The notes: generated from the sequence alone by a model not told the origin. Positions 44,070 to 54,341 are shown, counted from the first letter of the stretch. The stretch is DNA of 64,000 bases from an uncultured Dysgonomonas sp. (GCF_900079725.1 NZ_LT599032.1:2378253-2442252), one strand, 5' to 3'. Numbers and translations are program-made.

Positions 44070-47000
44070 TTAAAATTCGATGTCAATACCAAATCCATAA
44101 TATTTAAGAGTAGGATAATTTCGTCCACTATTTGTTCCGCTTCGTCCCATGTTATTATCATACTCCGACGATTCGGGATCGATGAACGAATTCTTTGACA
44201 AAGTGAATAAATTCTGAGCGTTTACATAAGCTCTGGCTTTGCCTAGGCCTATCTTTTGTACGATTTTCTTAGGAATAGTATATCCCACTTGAATATTTTT
44301 CAAACGAAGGTATTTTCCATCCAGGATAAAAATATCTGAACCCCGTTTCCAGTTGTTTGCAAAAGAATCCGAAGAATCGTCTGTCAGACGTGGATATTTC
44401 GCACCAGTATTTACCGGAGACCAGGTGTCGAGCTGGTGCTTAAACATTACCGGATACCAGGCACCACTGTGAAACGGTACATAGATATCACCACGAAGCG
44501 CTTGTTGACGCTTGCCTACACCTTGTATCAGCATCGACAGGTCGAAGCCTTTATAATCAACATTGTAGGTAAATCCGAAAGAATAGTGAGGGAAGCCATC
44601 ACCCAAGTAAAAACGGTCATCATCATTTATTACACCATCGCCGTTGCGATCAACAAATTTCAGGTCGCCCGGCTGGATATTTTTCACATTATCAGGGATG
44701 GCGGAATTTTTGATTTCATCATAGCTTTGGAAAAATCCATCCGTTTTTAATCCATAATACGCACCTAAAGGTAAGCCTGCACGTGTAATATATCCTACAT
44801 TGCTATCGACTGTTTCAATCTGATCTTGTGGAACATCGACAACTTTGTTTTTTGAATTTGCTATATTGAATGAAAAATTATGATTAAAGCCAGCTGCGCT
44901 TAGTCTATAATTCAGAGTGACTTCCCATCCGCGGTTTATCATTGACCCGATATTGACCTTTTCCAATTCAGTACCATATACACTTGGAGTTATCGGTTTA
45001 TCGAGCATATCGGTCGTTTTCTGATCGAAATAATCGAGATTAACGACTAAAGAGTTGTTTAAGAATGTTAAGTCAGCTCCAATATTGAACGTTTTTACTT
45101 TTTCCCATTTCAGGTCAGGACTAGCTTCTGAAAATCCGGTTCCCGAGAAGGCATTATTATTGAATCCGACACTGTTGGTATAGGCTGTATATGTTGTAAA
45201 AAACAGATAGTCCTGTATTTCCTGATTACCAAGTATACCCCATGAACCACGGATTTTGAGATCTCCTATTTTGTCTCGATAGAAGTCCATAAAAGATTCT
45301 TCGGAAGGACGCCAACCTAATGAGACAGAAGGGAATGTCCCCCAGCGGTTATCTTTAGGGAAGCGGCTCGAGCCATCGGTACGCACTGTCGCTTCTGCAT
45401 AATATTTATCTGCATAATTGTAATTTACACGGCCGAAAACAGATTGGATTACACGTTCTGTAGTACCATTTACCTCAGTTCTACTATCATTAAATACTGT
45501 TTGCGTCTCTCCTTCAGCAATCGGTATTCCCAAGTCGATATCAGTATATTTTGTTTTTACGTCTATTCCCTTATTATTCAAATACTCCTGCGAAACTCCG
45601 GCCATTGCCGTTAGTGTATGTTTGCCAAACTGCTTATTATAATCGAGTAGAAACTGTGCATTTAAGAATGTACCTTTAAATGAATAATTTTCGGTATCGC
45701 GGTCGGTATTTTCAGTTCTCGCTATTTCTGAACTATTCTGTTTATAAAGATCATACTGGAGCCTGCGTATAAAACGGGAATTGGATGTCATATCCCAACC
45801 GAATACACCTTTGGCTTTAAGGTTGTCGATTATCTTAAAGTCTAAACTAACACCAAGGTTTACTAAGTCATTATTATGCTTGTTGTAGCCCCCCAATTCG
45901 AGAGCAGCGGCAGAATTTGTACTAATAGAACTTTGAATATATCTTCCCGATGCATCTCTTGGTGCATTGTAATAATATTTCGGTGTACGGGCTGCATCGG
46001 CGATTTTAAAACCGGAATTCGCTTCATCCCCCTTTATATCATTTCTTGTATATCCTAGTATTACGTTCAACTTCATACGTTTATATTCAGTAGTGAGATT
46101 GGTCCGTAAATTATATCTTTTTACACCATAATCAGGACCTATGAAGTTACTCCCCTGATTGTAATATCCACCGGAAACCATATATGTCGAATTTGTTGTT
46201 CCACCGGAAACACTCACATTGTAGGATTGTTGCAGGGCTGTTTTGAAAATATAATCCATCATCCATTCAGCATCCTGATGATCTCTCAGATCCTGAATCT
46301 GCTGAGGGCTATAAGCAAGGCTATTTCCTCCATTTGCTAATGCTACATTCATCATCGTTGCATTTTGCCATCCATCGAGAGGTGTATACAAAATGTTAGG
46401 AGATTCAAACCCTACCGATCCGTTGAAACGAACTGTTGGCTTGGCGTTTTTCTCTCCTTGTTTAGTTGTAATCAAAATAACACCACTGGCCGAACGCGAC
46501 CCGTAAATAGCAGTACTACCGGCATCTTTAAGTACAGATATGTTTGCTACATCGGCAGGGTTCAGCTTATTCATATTGTCTATATCGGTGATCATACCGT
46601 CGATAACAACCAATGGAGTATTATTTGTCTTAGTTTTGACCCCGCGAATATTTATATTCATAGTGTTGTCATTCGGGTTCATGCTCCTCTGCTGGATTAC
46701 AAGATTGGGGGATGCCCCTTGCAATGCCTGTGTCAGATTAGCAACAGGACGATTTTCTATGGCTTTGGAAGTTATCTGGTCAACAGCTCCTACAACGTGT
46801 CTGCGTGTAGTAGTTCCATATCCGATAACAATTACCTCATCGAGCATTTTGGAGTCTTCTTCCATTACAATATTGAAGAATGAGGTGCTTCCGGCTTTTA
46901 CTTCCTGAGTAAGGAATCCAACGTACGAAAAGACCAGAATATCGTTTTCATTACAGTTGATAGTAAAACCACCATCGATATCTGTTACTGTTCCATTGGT

Positions 47001-47198
47001 TGTACCTTTTACAGTCACACTTACCCCTATCAGAGGCTCTCCTGCACCATCTTTTATAATACCTTTTACGGCAGCCTGTATAGATGGTGGAGTAACTAAA
47101 TTGTCAGTTTGCTTTGCATACACTCCTCCTGTGGTTAGGGACAGAACGAATGCCAGCAGCAAGCTAAAAATCAAAGATTCACACTTTTTGCAAGTCAT
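44070..47198 (-). CDS. SusC/RagA-family TonB-dependent transporter (locus 2)
   Basis: A 1042-residue outer-membrane oligosaccharide importer. Signal peptide to about residue 28 (GGVYA). The carboxypeptidase-regulatory-like domain reads VKGIIKDGAGEPLIGVSVTV. The plug contains LDEVIVIGYGTTTRRHVVGA and LKDAGSTAIYGSRSASGVIL. The barrel ends with a typical aromatic C-terminal strand, YYGFGIDIEF. It is the first gene of the mannan-type operon and is divergent from HTCS2, whose likely binding repeats lie in the 455-nt gap. Confidence 0.97.
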   Translation of the reverse strand: MTCKKCESLIFSLLLAFVLSLTTGGVYAKQTDNLVTPPSIQAAVKGIIKDGAGEPLIGVSVTVKGTTNGTVTDIDGGFTINCNENDILVFSYVGFLTQEVKAGSTSFFNIVMEEDSKMLDEVIVIGYGTTTRRHVVGAVDQITSKAIENRPVANLTQALQGASPNLVIQQRSMNPNDNTMNINIRGVKTKTNNTPLVVIDGMITDIDNMNKLNPADVANISVLKDAGSTAIYGSRSASGVILITTKQGEKNAKPTVRFNGSVGFESPNILYTPLDGWQNATMMNVALANGGNSLAYSPQQIQDLRDHQDAEWMMDYIFKTALQQSYNVSVSGGTTNSTYMVSGGYYNQGSNFIGPDYGVKRYNLRTNLTTEYKRMKLNVILGYTRNDIKGDEANSGFKIADAARTPKYYYNAPRDASGRYIQSSISTNSAAALELGGYNKHNNDLVNLGVSLDFKIIDNLKAKGVFGWDMTSNSRFIRRLQYDLYKQNSSEIARTENTDRDTENYSFKGTFLNAQFLLDYNKQFGKHTLTAMAGVSQEYLNNKGIDVKTKYTDIDLGIPIAEGETQTVFNDSRTEVNGTTERVIQSVFGRVNYNYADKYYAEATVRTDGSSRFPKDNRWGTFPSVSLGWRPSEESFMDFYRDKIGDLKIRGSWGILGNQEIQDYLFFTTYTAYTNSVGFNNNAFSGTGFSEASPDLKWEKVKTFNIGADLTFLNNSLVVNLDYFDQKTTDMLDKPITPSVYGTELEKVNIGSMINRGWEVTLNYRLSAAGFNHNFSFNIANSKNKVVDVPQDQIETVDSNVGYITRAGLPLGAYYGLKTDGFFQSYDEIKNSAIPDNVKNIQPGDLKFVDRNGDGVINDDDRFYLGDGFPHYSFGFTYNVDYKGFDLSMLIQGVGKRQQALRGDIYVPFHSGAWYPVMFKHQLDTWSPVNTGAKYPRLTDDSSDSFANNWKRGSDIFILDGKYLRLKNIQVGYTIPKKIVQKIGLGKARAYVNAQNLFTLSKNSFIDPESSEYDNNMGRSGTNSGRNYPTLKYYGFGIDIEF

Positions 47199-47419
47199 AC
47201 ATGTTTGATTTAATTAATTATTCGATAAAATATTAGATTCAGTAAATAAATAAGATTATCGCTGAGTAAGCGATAAGAAAGAAATAGGTTAACTCGAACT
47301 TTCTTTTTCCATAAATATTAGTCTTTTAGGATTATTAGATTAATGTGTTCTTTAAAAGTCTACTTTGGTATTTTAAACTTTAATTAACACAAAAATAGAC
47401 TTGATAACTTTTTTCTTTA

Positions 47420-47496
47420 TACGAATTTGCGACATAAAAATACAGGAAACTGTTTTGGTATTTGATTCGTACTTTTTAGTCTCAAATTCGTACTTT
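47420..47496. promoter_or_regulatory. Candidate HTCS2 operator, 21-bp-spaced direct repeats
   Basis: ATTCGTACTTT occurs twice, at 47465-47475 and 47486-47496. The starts are exactly 21 bp apart. An inverted copy of the core, TACGAAT, lies at 47420-47426. The repeats sit between the divergent SusC and HTCS2 genes, where the AraC-type domain of HTCS2 would be expected to bind. The rest of the 455-nt gap is A+T-rich without a gene. Confidence 0.55.
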
Positions 47497-47653
47497 CCTC
47501 AATGTTAAAGCACTTGGAAGTGGCCTCTATATATCAGTTTTTATATTAAACAATACCTAAAAAGTACTATATTTGTAATACTTTGTTATCTAACTATACA
47601 ATATTCCACTCTTGTATTTAAAGATGGAGTCGTTCTAAATAAAAGCCAATACT

Positions 47654-50600
47654 ATGAAATACAACTCACAATTTAATAGGCTTGTATTGTTTACAATCTT
47701 GATAATTTTATCCAACTCTATATGTGCTTATAGCCTTCGACAATATTCAAGTAAAAATGGGCTTTCTAACAGTGCTATATTATCCATGTATCAGGATAAA
47801 GGCGGCCTCATGTGGTTTGGGTCATGCGAAGGTTTAAATATGTTTGATGGCCTGAATTTTCAGGTCTTCATGCCATCAAATGAAGAGAATATCCTGTCCG
47901 GAAATATAATTGAAAGTATTCTTGAGGCAGAGGATAATACACTCTGGATACAGACAAATTATGGATTAGACCTTTTAGACAAACAGCTTAAGACCGTCCG
48001 CACCTTTAAAGAATTTAAGGGGAAAAACTGGATTATTAAAAGTCCGGCAAACGATATTTTTGTTGTAAAGAACGATAATTACCTTTACTATTATGTAGCA
48101 AAAGAAAATAAATTCCATAATATATATATAGAGGATCTGGTATTTGATGATATTCTGCAAATTGTTATTGATAAAGAAAATACCTTATGGGTTTTCATGA
48201 AAAACGGTAAATATTTCAGTTACAATATCCATTTGGATGAGAATAAAAAGCCAGCTCTTATCAAAAAGAACTATTTTACTAATAAAGAAAATATTATCTG
48301 GTGTTTTTATGAGGATGGTATCTTTTATTTTGTTGACGACACCTATGCGCTATATGAATTTGACCCGATTTCAAAGAATAAATACTATATACATGATATA
48401 TCTGCCGAAGTGGTCAAATATGGAGATATATCATCTATCATCAAGTATAAGGATAACTATTTCATCGGATTTAAAAATAGTGGCTTGATCATACTACAAC
48501 ATATGCCAGAACAAAAAAAACGGTTCTCTATATATGAAGTAGATATAAAATCGGGTATTTTTTGCCTGATGAAAGATAAGTATCAGGATATTGTATGGGT
48601 TGGTACTGATGGACAGGGAGTATATATGTATTATACCGATTCGTATACAATAAAGGCAACACTATTCCGGGATCTTCCCCATAATATAAACAATCCTATA
48701 AGAACATTTTATCTCGATGATAAAAATACATTCTGGATTGGGACAAAAGGGGACGGGATCGTTTCTCTTGGCGGTTATGATATTGCAACAGGCAGCCAGA
48801 CTACATCGACTCATTTTCAGACGATGAATAGTCAGCTAAAAGACAACTCAGTATATACGATAGTTCCCAGCAAAAAAAATATCTTATGGATAGGAAGCGA
48901 AAAAGGAATAAATTATTATTCATATAAAGATAGGAAAATTAAAAATATAGATGTATCCATAGACGGTAAACCGGTACAATATGTTCATTCGATATGCGAA
49001 TTTAACGACTCTACACTTTGGATAGCCACTGTTGGCGAAGGTATTGTTAAAGCACGTCTGGGTGGAGACAACGATAATCCGGTGATAAGCAATGAGAAAT
49101 TGTTTTTGTTTGATGAAGGTAAATTTTCTTCAAACTATTTTTTTACCACATATAAAGAAAACGATTCTATTATCTGGTTTGGAAATAGAGGATATGGCGC
49201 TTACAGGATCAATAATCATACTGAGGATATTGAAACTTTCACCTTCGACCAAAACGATAAAAATCAGACACTAAATGATATTTTTTCAATTCTGAAAAAC
49301 AAGGACGGCTATTGGTTTGGAACAAGTTATGGGCTAGCCCGAATGTATGATGACGGAAAGAAACAAACTTTTGATAAAGATAACGGATTTCCTAACAACG
49401 CTATTCATGGCATCCTGCAAGATTATTATAACAACCTATGGCTAAGTACAAACCAGGGGCTTATCAAATTTAATATTGCACAAAATACATTTCAGACATA
49501 TCGGCAACACAACGAGTTGGAAGTGACAGAATTTAGTGATGGAGCTTACTTTAAACACGAAAACACAGGCGTCTTATTCTTTGGCGGTATCAACGGTTTT
49601 GTAACAATTATCACTAACGAATTACCGAAAGAAGATTACAGCCCACCTATACATTTCAATGGCTTATCTATATTTGGTAAAGAGAATAATATATTCGACT
49701 TTTTAGAAATAGACAATGAGGATAAAACTCTGAAACTAAATTACAGGCAAAATTTCTTTTCAGTATCTTTCACCGCTGTCGATTATATACATGGCAACGA
49801 TTACACTTACTTCTATAAATTGGATGAACTGAGTACTAACTGGATTGATAATGGTACTTCCAATACAGCAGCATTTACTAATATTTCTCCAGGTAAATAT
49901 ACCTTGTTGGTCAAGTACAGAAATAATATAACGGGGAAGGAAAGTCCTGTTCAATCTTTATTTATTGATATACTCCCTCCCTGGTATCTTACCAACATAG
50001 CTTATCTTGTATATGCCATACTTTCCCTTTGCATTCTGTTCATTATTATACGGTTTTCTATCAAATGGTATAAGATGAAAAAGGATAACATTATAGAAAG
50101 GTTAAACCGTCAGCAACGGGAAGAAATTTATGAGTCTAAACTTCGCTTCTTTACCAATATTACTCACGAACTATGTACTCCTTTGACTCTGATATATGGC
50201 CCATGCGAAAAGATACTTTCATACAAAAATACAGATAATTATATAAACAAATATGCAACCCTTATTCAGCACAATGCCGAAAAACTAAATAGTCTAATCT
50301 CCGAACTCATCGAATTCAGGCGATTGGAAACAGGCAATAAGACCCTTGAGATAAGGAATCTTTCTGTATCGGAGTTAACCCGCAATATAACAGATTCGTT
50401 TGTAGAATTAGCTGAAGCTAAAGGCTTCGAATATGAAGTTAGAATTGAAGAAAATGTTTTGTGGAATACCGATCCGAGTTGCTTATCCAAGGTTGTAACC
50501 AATCTTATTTCCAATGCTTTTAAGTATACATCCGATAATGGAAAAATAGGTTTAGAGCTATTTGTCAAAGGGGGAAAACTTAAGATTGTAGTCTCTAATA

Positions 50601-51739
50601 CGGGAAAAGGCATTAAGAAAGAGAATATAGCTAAGATTTTCGACCGCTATACGATTCTTGACAATTTTGAGGAACAGAATAAGAATAAAGTGTCTCCAAG
50701 AAATGGCTTAGGGCTGGCGATTTGCAATAATATGGTAAAACTACTGGAAGGGGAGATAAATGTATCCAGCACTCCTAATGAAGTGACCATATTTACGGTA
50801 ACTCTTCCTGTTTTGGAGGCTACCGACGACTCATCGGTTTACGATAGTACAGAACTGAGCCTTATAGAAGACCCCCTGCCTGTTAATCTGGAAAATTCAC
50901 CCATACCGGATGATTATTTACTGCCTGGATATGATAAAGAAAAGAAAACAATAATGATTGTAGACGATGATCCGTCTATGTTGTGGTTTGTAACGGAGAT
51001 TTTTATAGAACAGTACAATGTAATACCTATAAACGATCCGAAGGAAGTAATACCTTGCCTGAAAAAGAGTCTTCCCGATCTTATAATTTCGGATATAATG
51101 ATGCCTGATATCGACGGCCTGTCACTAACAGCCTCAATAAAGGCGGATAAACTCCAAAACCATATACCGTTAATTCTTTTGTCAGCTAAAAATACCGAGG
51201 AAGACCAGATCAGGGGGATTGATTCAGGAGCTGAAGTGTATATCACCAAGCCATTTAATGTGAAGTATTTGGAAAAAGTGGTTGAGCGGTTAATTAAAAG
51301 AAAAGAAGATTTACAACAGTATTTCTCTTCGGCCTTAAGCTCCTTTGAAGTAAATGAAGGGAAACTTACGCATGAGGAAGACCGGAGATTCATGGAAAAA
51401 GTTTATGAAATAATAGATACAAATATTGCAAATCCAGATCTTTCTGTAGAGACTATCAGTTCCTCGTTGGGATATAGCACCCGCCAATTTTATCGAAGGC
51501 TAAAAGATATTACTCCCAAAAAAACAGTTGATATAATTAAGGAATATAAACTGGATATGGTAAAAAGGTTGTTGATCAGTACAAATTTATCTGTAGATGA
51601 AATTATGGATAGAACAGGCTTTGCTAATAGGGGAAACTTCTTCAAGATATTTTTTCAAAAGTTTGAAACAACTCCTAAAAAATACAGGGAAGAAGTCCGT
51701 AAAAATGCAGGAAAATCTAAAGAAGGCCCGTACTGCTAA
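47654..51739 (+). CDS. Hybrid two-component system sensor/regulator (HTCS2)
   Basis: A 1361-residue one-protein sensor and transcription factor, the likely activator of the mannan-type operon opposite. It has a signal peptide, then two beta-propeller halves of about fourteen repeats (GGLMWFGSCEGLNMFDG is the first), a Y_Y_Y domain before the membrane, and one transmembrane helix at about 769-800. In the kinase core, H838 lies in THELCTPL, where most family members have HE[LI]RTP. The ATP-binding region has NGLGLAICN. A receiver domain has D1147 in IISDIMMPDIDG, followed by an AraC-type DNA-binding domain in the last 110 residues. The gene is divergent from SusC. Confidence 0.95.
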   Translation: MKYNSQFNRLVLFTILIILSNSICAYSLRQYSSKNGLSNSAILSMYQDKGGLMWFGSCEGLNMFDGLNFQVFMPSNEENILSGNIIESILEAEDNTLWIQTNYGLDLLDKQLKTVRTFKEFKGKNWIIKSPANDIFVVKNDNYLYYYVAKENKFHNIYIEDLVFDDILQIVIDKENTLWVFMKNGKYFSYNIHLDENKKPALIKKNYFTNKENIIWCFYEDGIFYFVDDTYALYEFDPISKNKYYIHDISAEVVKYGDISSIIKYKDNYFIGFKNSGLIILQHMPEQKKRFSIYEVDIKSGIFCLMKDKYQDIVWVGTDGQGVYMYYTDSYTIKATLFRDLPHNINNPIRTFYLDDKNTFWIGTKGDGIVSLGGYDIATGSQTTSTHFQTMNSQLKDNSVYTIVPSKKNILWIGSEKGINYYSYKDRKIKNIDVSIDGKPVQYVHSICEFNDSTLWIATVGEGIVKARLGGDNDNPVISNEKLFLFDEGKFSSNYFFTTYKENDSIIWFGNRGYGAYRINNHTEDIETFTFDQNDKNQTLNDIFSILKNKDGYWFGTSYGLARMYDDGKKQTFDKDNGFPNNAIHGILQDYYNNLWLSTNQGLIKFNIAQNTFQTYRQHNELEVTEFSDGAYFKHENTGVLFFGGINGFVTIITNELPKEDYSPPIHFNGLSIFGKENNIFDFLEIDNEDKTLKLNYRQNFFSVSFTAVDYIHGNDYTYFYKLDELSTNWIDNGTSNTAAFTNISPGKYTLLVKYRNNITGKESPVQSLFIDILPPWYLTNIAYLVYAILSLCILFIIIRFSIKWYKMKKDNIIERLNRQQREEIYESKLRFFTNITHELCTPLTLIYGPCEKILSYKNTDNYINKYATLIQHNAEKLNSLISELIEFRRLETGNKTLEIRNLSVSELTRNITDSFVELAEAKGFEYEVRIEENVLWNTDPSCLSKVVTNLISNAFKYTSDNGKIGLELFVKGGKLKIVVSNTGKGIKKENIAKIFDRYTILDNFEEQNKNKVSPRNGLGLAICNNMVKLLEGEINVSSTPNEVTIFTVTLPVLEATDDSSVYDSTELSLIEDPLPVNLENSPIPDDYLLPGYDKEKKTIMIVDDDPSMLWFVTEIFIEQYNVIPINDPKEVIPCLKKSLPDLIISDIMMPDIDGLSLTASIKADKLQNHIPLILLSAKNTEEDQIRGIDSGAEVYITKPFNVKYLEKVVERLIKRKEDLQQYFSSALSSFEVNEGKLTHEEDRRFMEKVYEIIDTNIANPDLSVETISSSLGYSTRQFYRRLKDITPKKTVDIIKEYKLDMVKRLLISTNLSVDEIMDRTGFANRGNFFKIFFQKFETTPKKYREEVRKNAGKSKEGPYC

Positions 51740-51901
51740 TAATAAAAGGATATTTGTTCTGTTGGGAACACTTATCCGAAATAAGCTTCCCTACTGCAGG
51801 TGCATAATTAATTCCCGAATAAACACACTCCACCCCATCTATTTATTTTTCTAATTTACAGCAAATTACATATTGTCTTTCAAAAATAATCGCAAAAATA
51901 C

Positions 51902-51948
51902 TTTGTTGTGACCGAATAGTTACATATATTTGTATCCGAATGGTCACA
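51902..51948 (+). promoter_or_regulatory. tetR promoter overlapped by a double palindromic operator
   Basis: TTTG at 51902-51905 and TATATTTG at 51925-51932 are 19 bp apart, a textbook Bacteroidota promoter. Two copies of TGTGACC-N5-G-N-TACA flank the -7 box in opposite orientation: 51907-51924 forward and 51931-51948 reverse, separated by 6 bp. Each copy is itself a partial palindrome (TGT...ACA). A TetR dimer at each copy would block the promoter, so autorepression is likely. Confidence 0.75.
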
Positions 51949-51965
51949 ATTAGGCAATAAATAGC

Positions 51966-52562
51966 ATGGAAAAAAGAAAAGAACGCGACCGCGATAATAC
52001 AGAAGAACGTCTGATAGGTGCAGTCGGTGAGTTGATAGTAGAAGTCGGATTTGAGAATCTGGGTATCAATCAGGTAGCCAAACAAGCAGGATTTTCGAAG
52101 AATCTGATATATCGTTATTTTGATTCGCTTGACGGATTGATATATGCTTATATGAAAAAGCATGATTTCTGGCTTAATACACCTTTAGAGCAACCGGATA
52201 TTTCGGATATCAAAGGTTATCTGAAAGCCTTTTACCGCAGGGAGATAGCTGAATACAGAGAAAATATTGTTCTCAAAAGATTAAAACGGTGGGAGCTCTC
52301 CTCGGACAAAGATTTCGTAGTGGAAATCCGTGCCCAGCGGGAAAAGAATGGAGTGCAATTTATGGAGATGATGTCCGGATTCGCAAAGATAGACAAAGAG
52401 CAATTACAAGCCGTATCCACCCTTATGGATGCCGGAATATCCTATTTGGCAATTTTTGAAGATAACTGCCGGATGTATAATGGTATTGACATTCAAAGCG
52501 ACAAAGGATGGGAGCAAATAATCGAAGGTATAGATACACTTATAGATATTATAATAAAGTAA
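51966..52562 (+). CDS. TetR-family transcriptional regulator
   Basis: A 198-residue DNA-binding regulator. The N-terminal helix-turn-helix reads NLGINQVAKQAGFSKNLIYRYFDS, split here as helix 2 (INQVAKQAG) and recognition helix (SKNLIYRYF). The C-terminal part is the ligand-binding dimerisation domain and contains no recognised family signature. It starts 18 nt after a palindromic operator and is followed 6 nt later by a DUF2271-like lipoprotein gene, so both are co-transcribed. The same operator sequence recurs before apbE and before the second lipoprotein, which suggests the regulator controls the whole flavin module. The effector is unknown. Confidence 0.9.
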   Translation: MEKRKERDRDNTEERLIGAVGELIVEVGFENLGINQVAKQAGFSKNLIYRYFDSLDGLIYAYMKKHDFWLNTPLEQPDISDIKGYLKAFYRREIAEYRENIVLKRLKRWELSSDKDFVVEIRAQREKNGVQFMEMMSGFAKIDKEQLQAVSTLMDAGISYLAIFEDNCRMYNGIDIQSDKGWEQIIEGIDTLIDIIIK

Positions 52563-52568
52563 CCAATA

Positions 52569-53297
52569 ATGAAAAAAGTAGTTTTAAACATGGTTTTAGC
52601 AGCGACAGTATTGAGTTGTAGCGGACAAAGTCCTGCTCCCTCCCAATTCGAAACCGGCAATATACAGGTTCGTGTGGAAGAAGGGAAAAACTGGTTACAT
52701 GATTTCCCTATATTCTTTTTTATCAAAAAGAAGAACGCGCCGCAGATTGCTATCTGGACAGAAGATACGAAAGGTAATTTTATCTCGACCATCTATGTCA
52801 GTGAAAAACTTGCCAAACAGACGTGGATAGGTGCCAGAGGAAACAGACGGAAAGAATCCCTCCCTTGTTGGAGTCATGCACAGGGGGAACAATATTCGGA
52901 CGGTTTATATCTTCCTACTAAAGAAGAGCCACTTACCGATGCGGTAACAGGAGCGACACCGAAAGGCAGTTTTTCGGCTAACCTGCAAATGGATGAAACA
53001 GTAAAGCACTTCATTGTTAAATGCGAGTTTAACCACTCTGTCGATTTCAACGAATACTATCCTAAGGATGCCAAAGAGGGCGACAGCAATTATTCCGGCG
53101 GGAAATTAGGAAGCGGACAGCCTGCTGTAGTTTACAGCATCGAAGTCGATATGACTAACGGACAAAAGGAATTTACCGGGAAATTAATTGGGCATAGCAG
53201 CCCCGATGGTTCAGACGGAAAAGTTTATCCCGATACTTCAAAACTGACTACAGCCCTTGATATTGTGAAAGGGATTACGGTTTCAGTCAAGGAATAG
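52569..53297 (+). CDS. DUF2271-like lipoprotein with ApbE flavinylation motif (copy 1)
   Basis: A 242-residue lipoprotein, acylated at C17 (VLSC). The core PQIAIWTEDTKGNFISTI resembles the start of DUF2271 periplasmic proteins. It is followed by the arginine- and serine-rich GNRRKESLP and the motif DAVTGAT at residues 124-130. D-x-x-S/T-G-A-T is the consensus where ApbE attaches FMN to the threonine, here T130. The C-terminal part ends in GHSSPDGSDG. It lies directly after tetR and is about half identical by eye to the second copy at 54385. It is probably an extracytoplasmic flavoprotein. Its electron partners are unknown. Confidence 0.75.
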   Translation: MKKVVLNMVLAATVLSCSGQSPAPSQFETGNIQVRVEEGKNWLHDFPIFFFIKKKNAPQIAIWTEDTKGNFISTIYVSEKLAKQTWIGARGNRRKESLPCWSHAQGEQYSDGLYLPTKEEPLTDAVTGATPKGSFSANLQMDETVKHFIVKCEFNHSVDFNEYYPKDAKEGDSNYSGGKLGSGQPAVVYSIEVDMTNGQKEFTGKLIGHSSPDGSDGKVYPDTSKLTTALDIVKGITVSVKE

Positions 53298-53322
53298 GCA
53301 GCATCTATTTTTTTAATCCAAA

Positions 53323-53340
53323 TGTGACCGATTGGATACA
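53323..53340 (+). promoter_or_regulatory. Operator copy upstream of apbE
   Basis: TGTGACCGATTGGATACA matches TGTGACC-N5-G-N-TACA, shared with the tetR promoter. The TACATTTA overlapping its end is one base off a -7 box. The spacing to the apbE ATG is 18 nt. A TTTTTTTAATCCAAA stretch precedes it, almost the same as before the fourth copy. Confidence 0.7.
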
Positions 53341-53358
53341 TTTATAAAACAAACGATC

Positions 53359-54324
53359 ATGTTTCCATTTATATTATTCGGAGAGATAGGGCAGGAAAAG
53401 AAATGTCCATATCATGTACTGTCAGGGGAAAGGCATACTTATTACAGGATAACCTATAGCTATCCTTACGATTTAAACGAAGACATACTATTCATTTATG
53501 ATGTCTTTTACGAATCGCTTAACCCGTTCGATCGACAATCGACGGTATCAAAAGTGAATAACAACGAACCGGTTATTCTGGATAGTATGTTTATCGAAGC
53601 CTTCAATCACTCAATAAGTCTTGCCCAAAAGACGAAAGGTGTATTCGATCCCACCATTGCACCGCTCATAAACCATTGGGGTTTTGGTTTTGAAGCATCA
53701 AAAGATAAAGAGATTGACAGTATAAAAGAGTATGTCGGATATGAGAAAATAAGCATTGAAAACGAACGGGTAGTGAAATCAGATCCCCGTGTACAGCTTA
53801 ATTTCTCGGCGATGGGAGACGGTTTCTCCTGTGAATTGATAGCACGTTATCTCGACAGAAAAGGAGTGGAAAACTATATGGTAGATATAGGCGGGGAAAT
53901 AATTACCAAAGGAAAGAATAGAACCGGCTCCGATTGGTCTGTCGGCATCCTCAAGCCTCCCGTAGACTTAGGGCAGGAAGCATCCCGATTTGAAGCGATA
54001 GTCCGGCTCAATGGCAGGATTTGTCTTGCCACTTCGGGAAACTATAACAACTACCGAACGAAAAATGGCAAAAAGTACGGACATACTATTAATCCATTGA
54101 CGGGCACACCTGTGGACAATGATATTCTCAGTGCAACGGTTATCGCTTCCGATTGTGTTACGGCAGATGCTTACGCTACTGCTATTATGTCTGTCGAAGA
54201 TGATAAACTAGATGACCTGTTAAAAACAGAACCGTCACTGGATTATTATCTTATCTGCAAGGAAAAATCCCAATCCGATAACTACAGTATAAAACAATCC
54301 ACAGGGATGCGTAAATACCTCTGA
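53359..54324 (+). CDS. apbE: FAD:protein FMN transferase, no visible signal peptide
   Basis: ApbE transfers FMN from FAD to a threonine of target proteins outside the cytoplasm, with magnesium. Family motifs: NPFDRQSTVSKVNN (substrate side), GVFDPTIAPL, LNFSAMGDGF, MVDIGGEI, TSGNYNNYRTKNGKKYGHTI and SDCVTADAYATAIM. The last carries the metal-binding aspartate. I chose the ATG at 53359, giving 321 residues; a TTG at 53332 would add nine. The protein starts MFPFILFGEIGQEKK, which is not a clear export signal, whereas most ApbE proteins are exported. The flanking DUF2271-like lipoproteins carry its target motif. The gene has its own operator copy. Confidence 0.92.
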   Translation: MFPFILFGEIGQEKKCPYHVLSGERHTYYRITYSYPYDLNEDILFIYDVFYESLNPFDRQSTVSKVNNNEPVILDSMFIEAFNHSISLAQKTKGVFDPTIAPLINHWGFGFEASKDKEIDSIKEYVGYEKISIENERVVKSDPRVQLNFSAMGDGFSCELIARYLDRKGVENYMVDIGGEIITKGKNRTGSDWSVGILKPPVDLGQEASRFEAIVRLNGRICLATSGNYNNYRTKNGKKYGHTINPLTGTPVDNDILSATVIASDCVTADAYATAIMSVEDDKLDDLLKTEPSLDYYLICKEKSQSDNYSIKQSTGMRKYL

Positions 54325-54341
54325 TATTTTTTTACCCAAAT

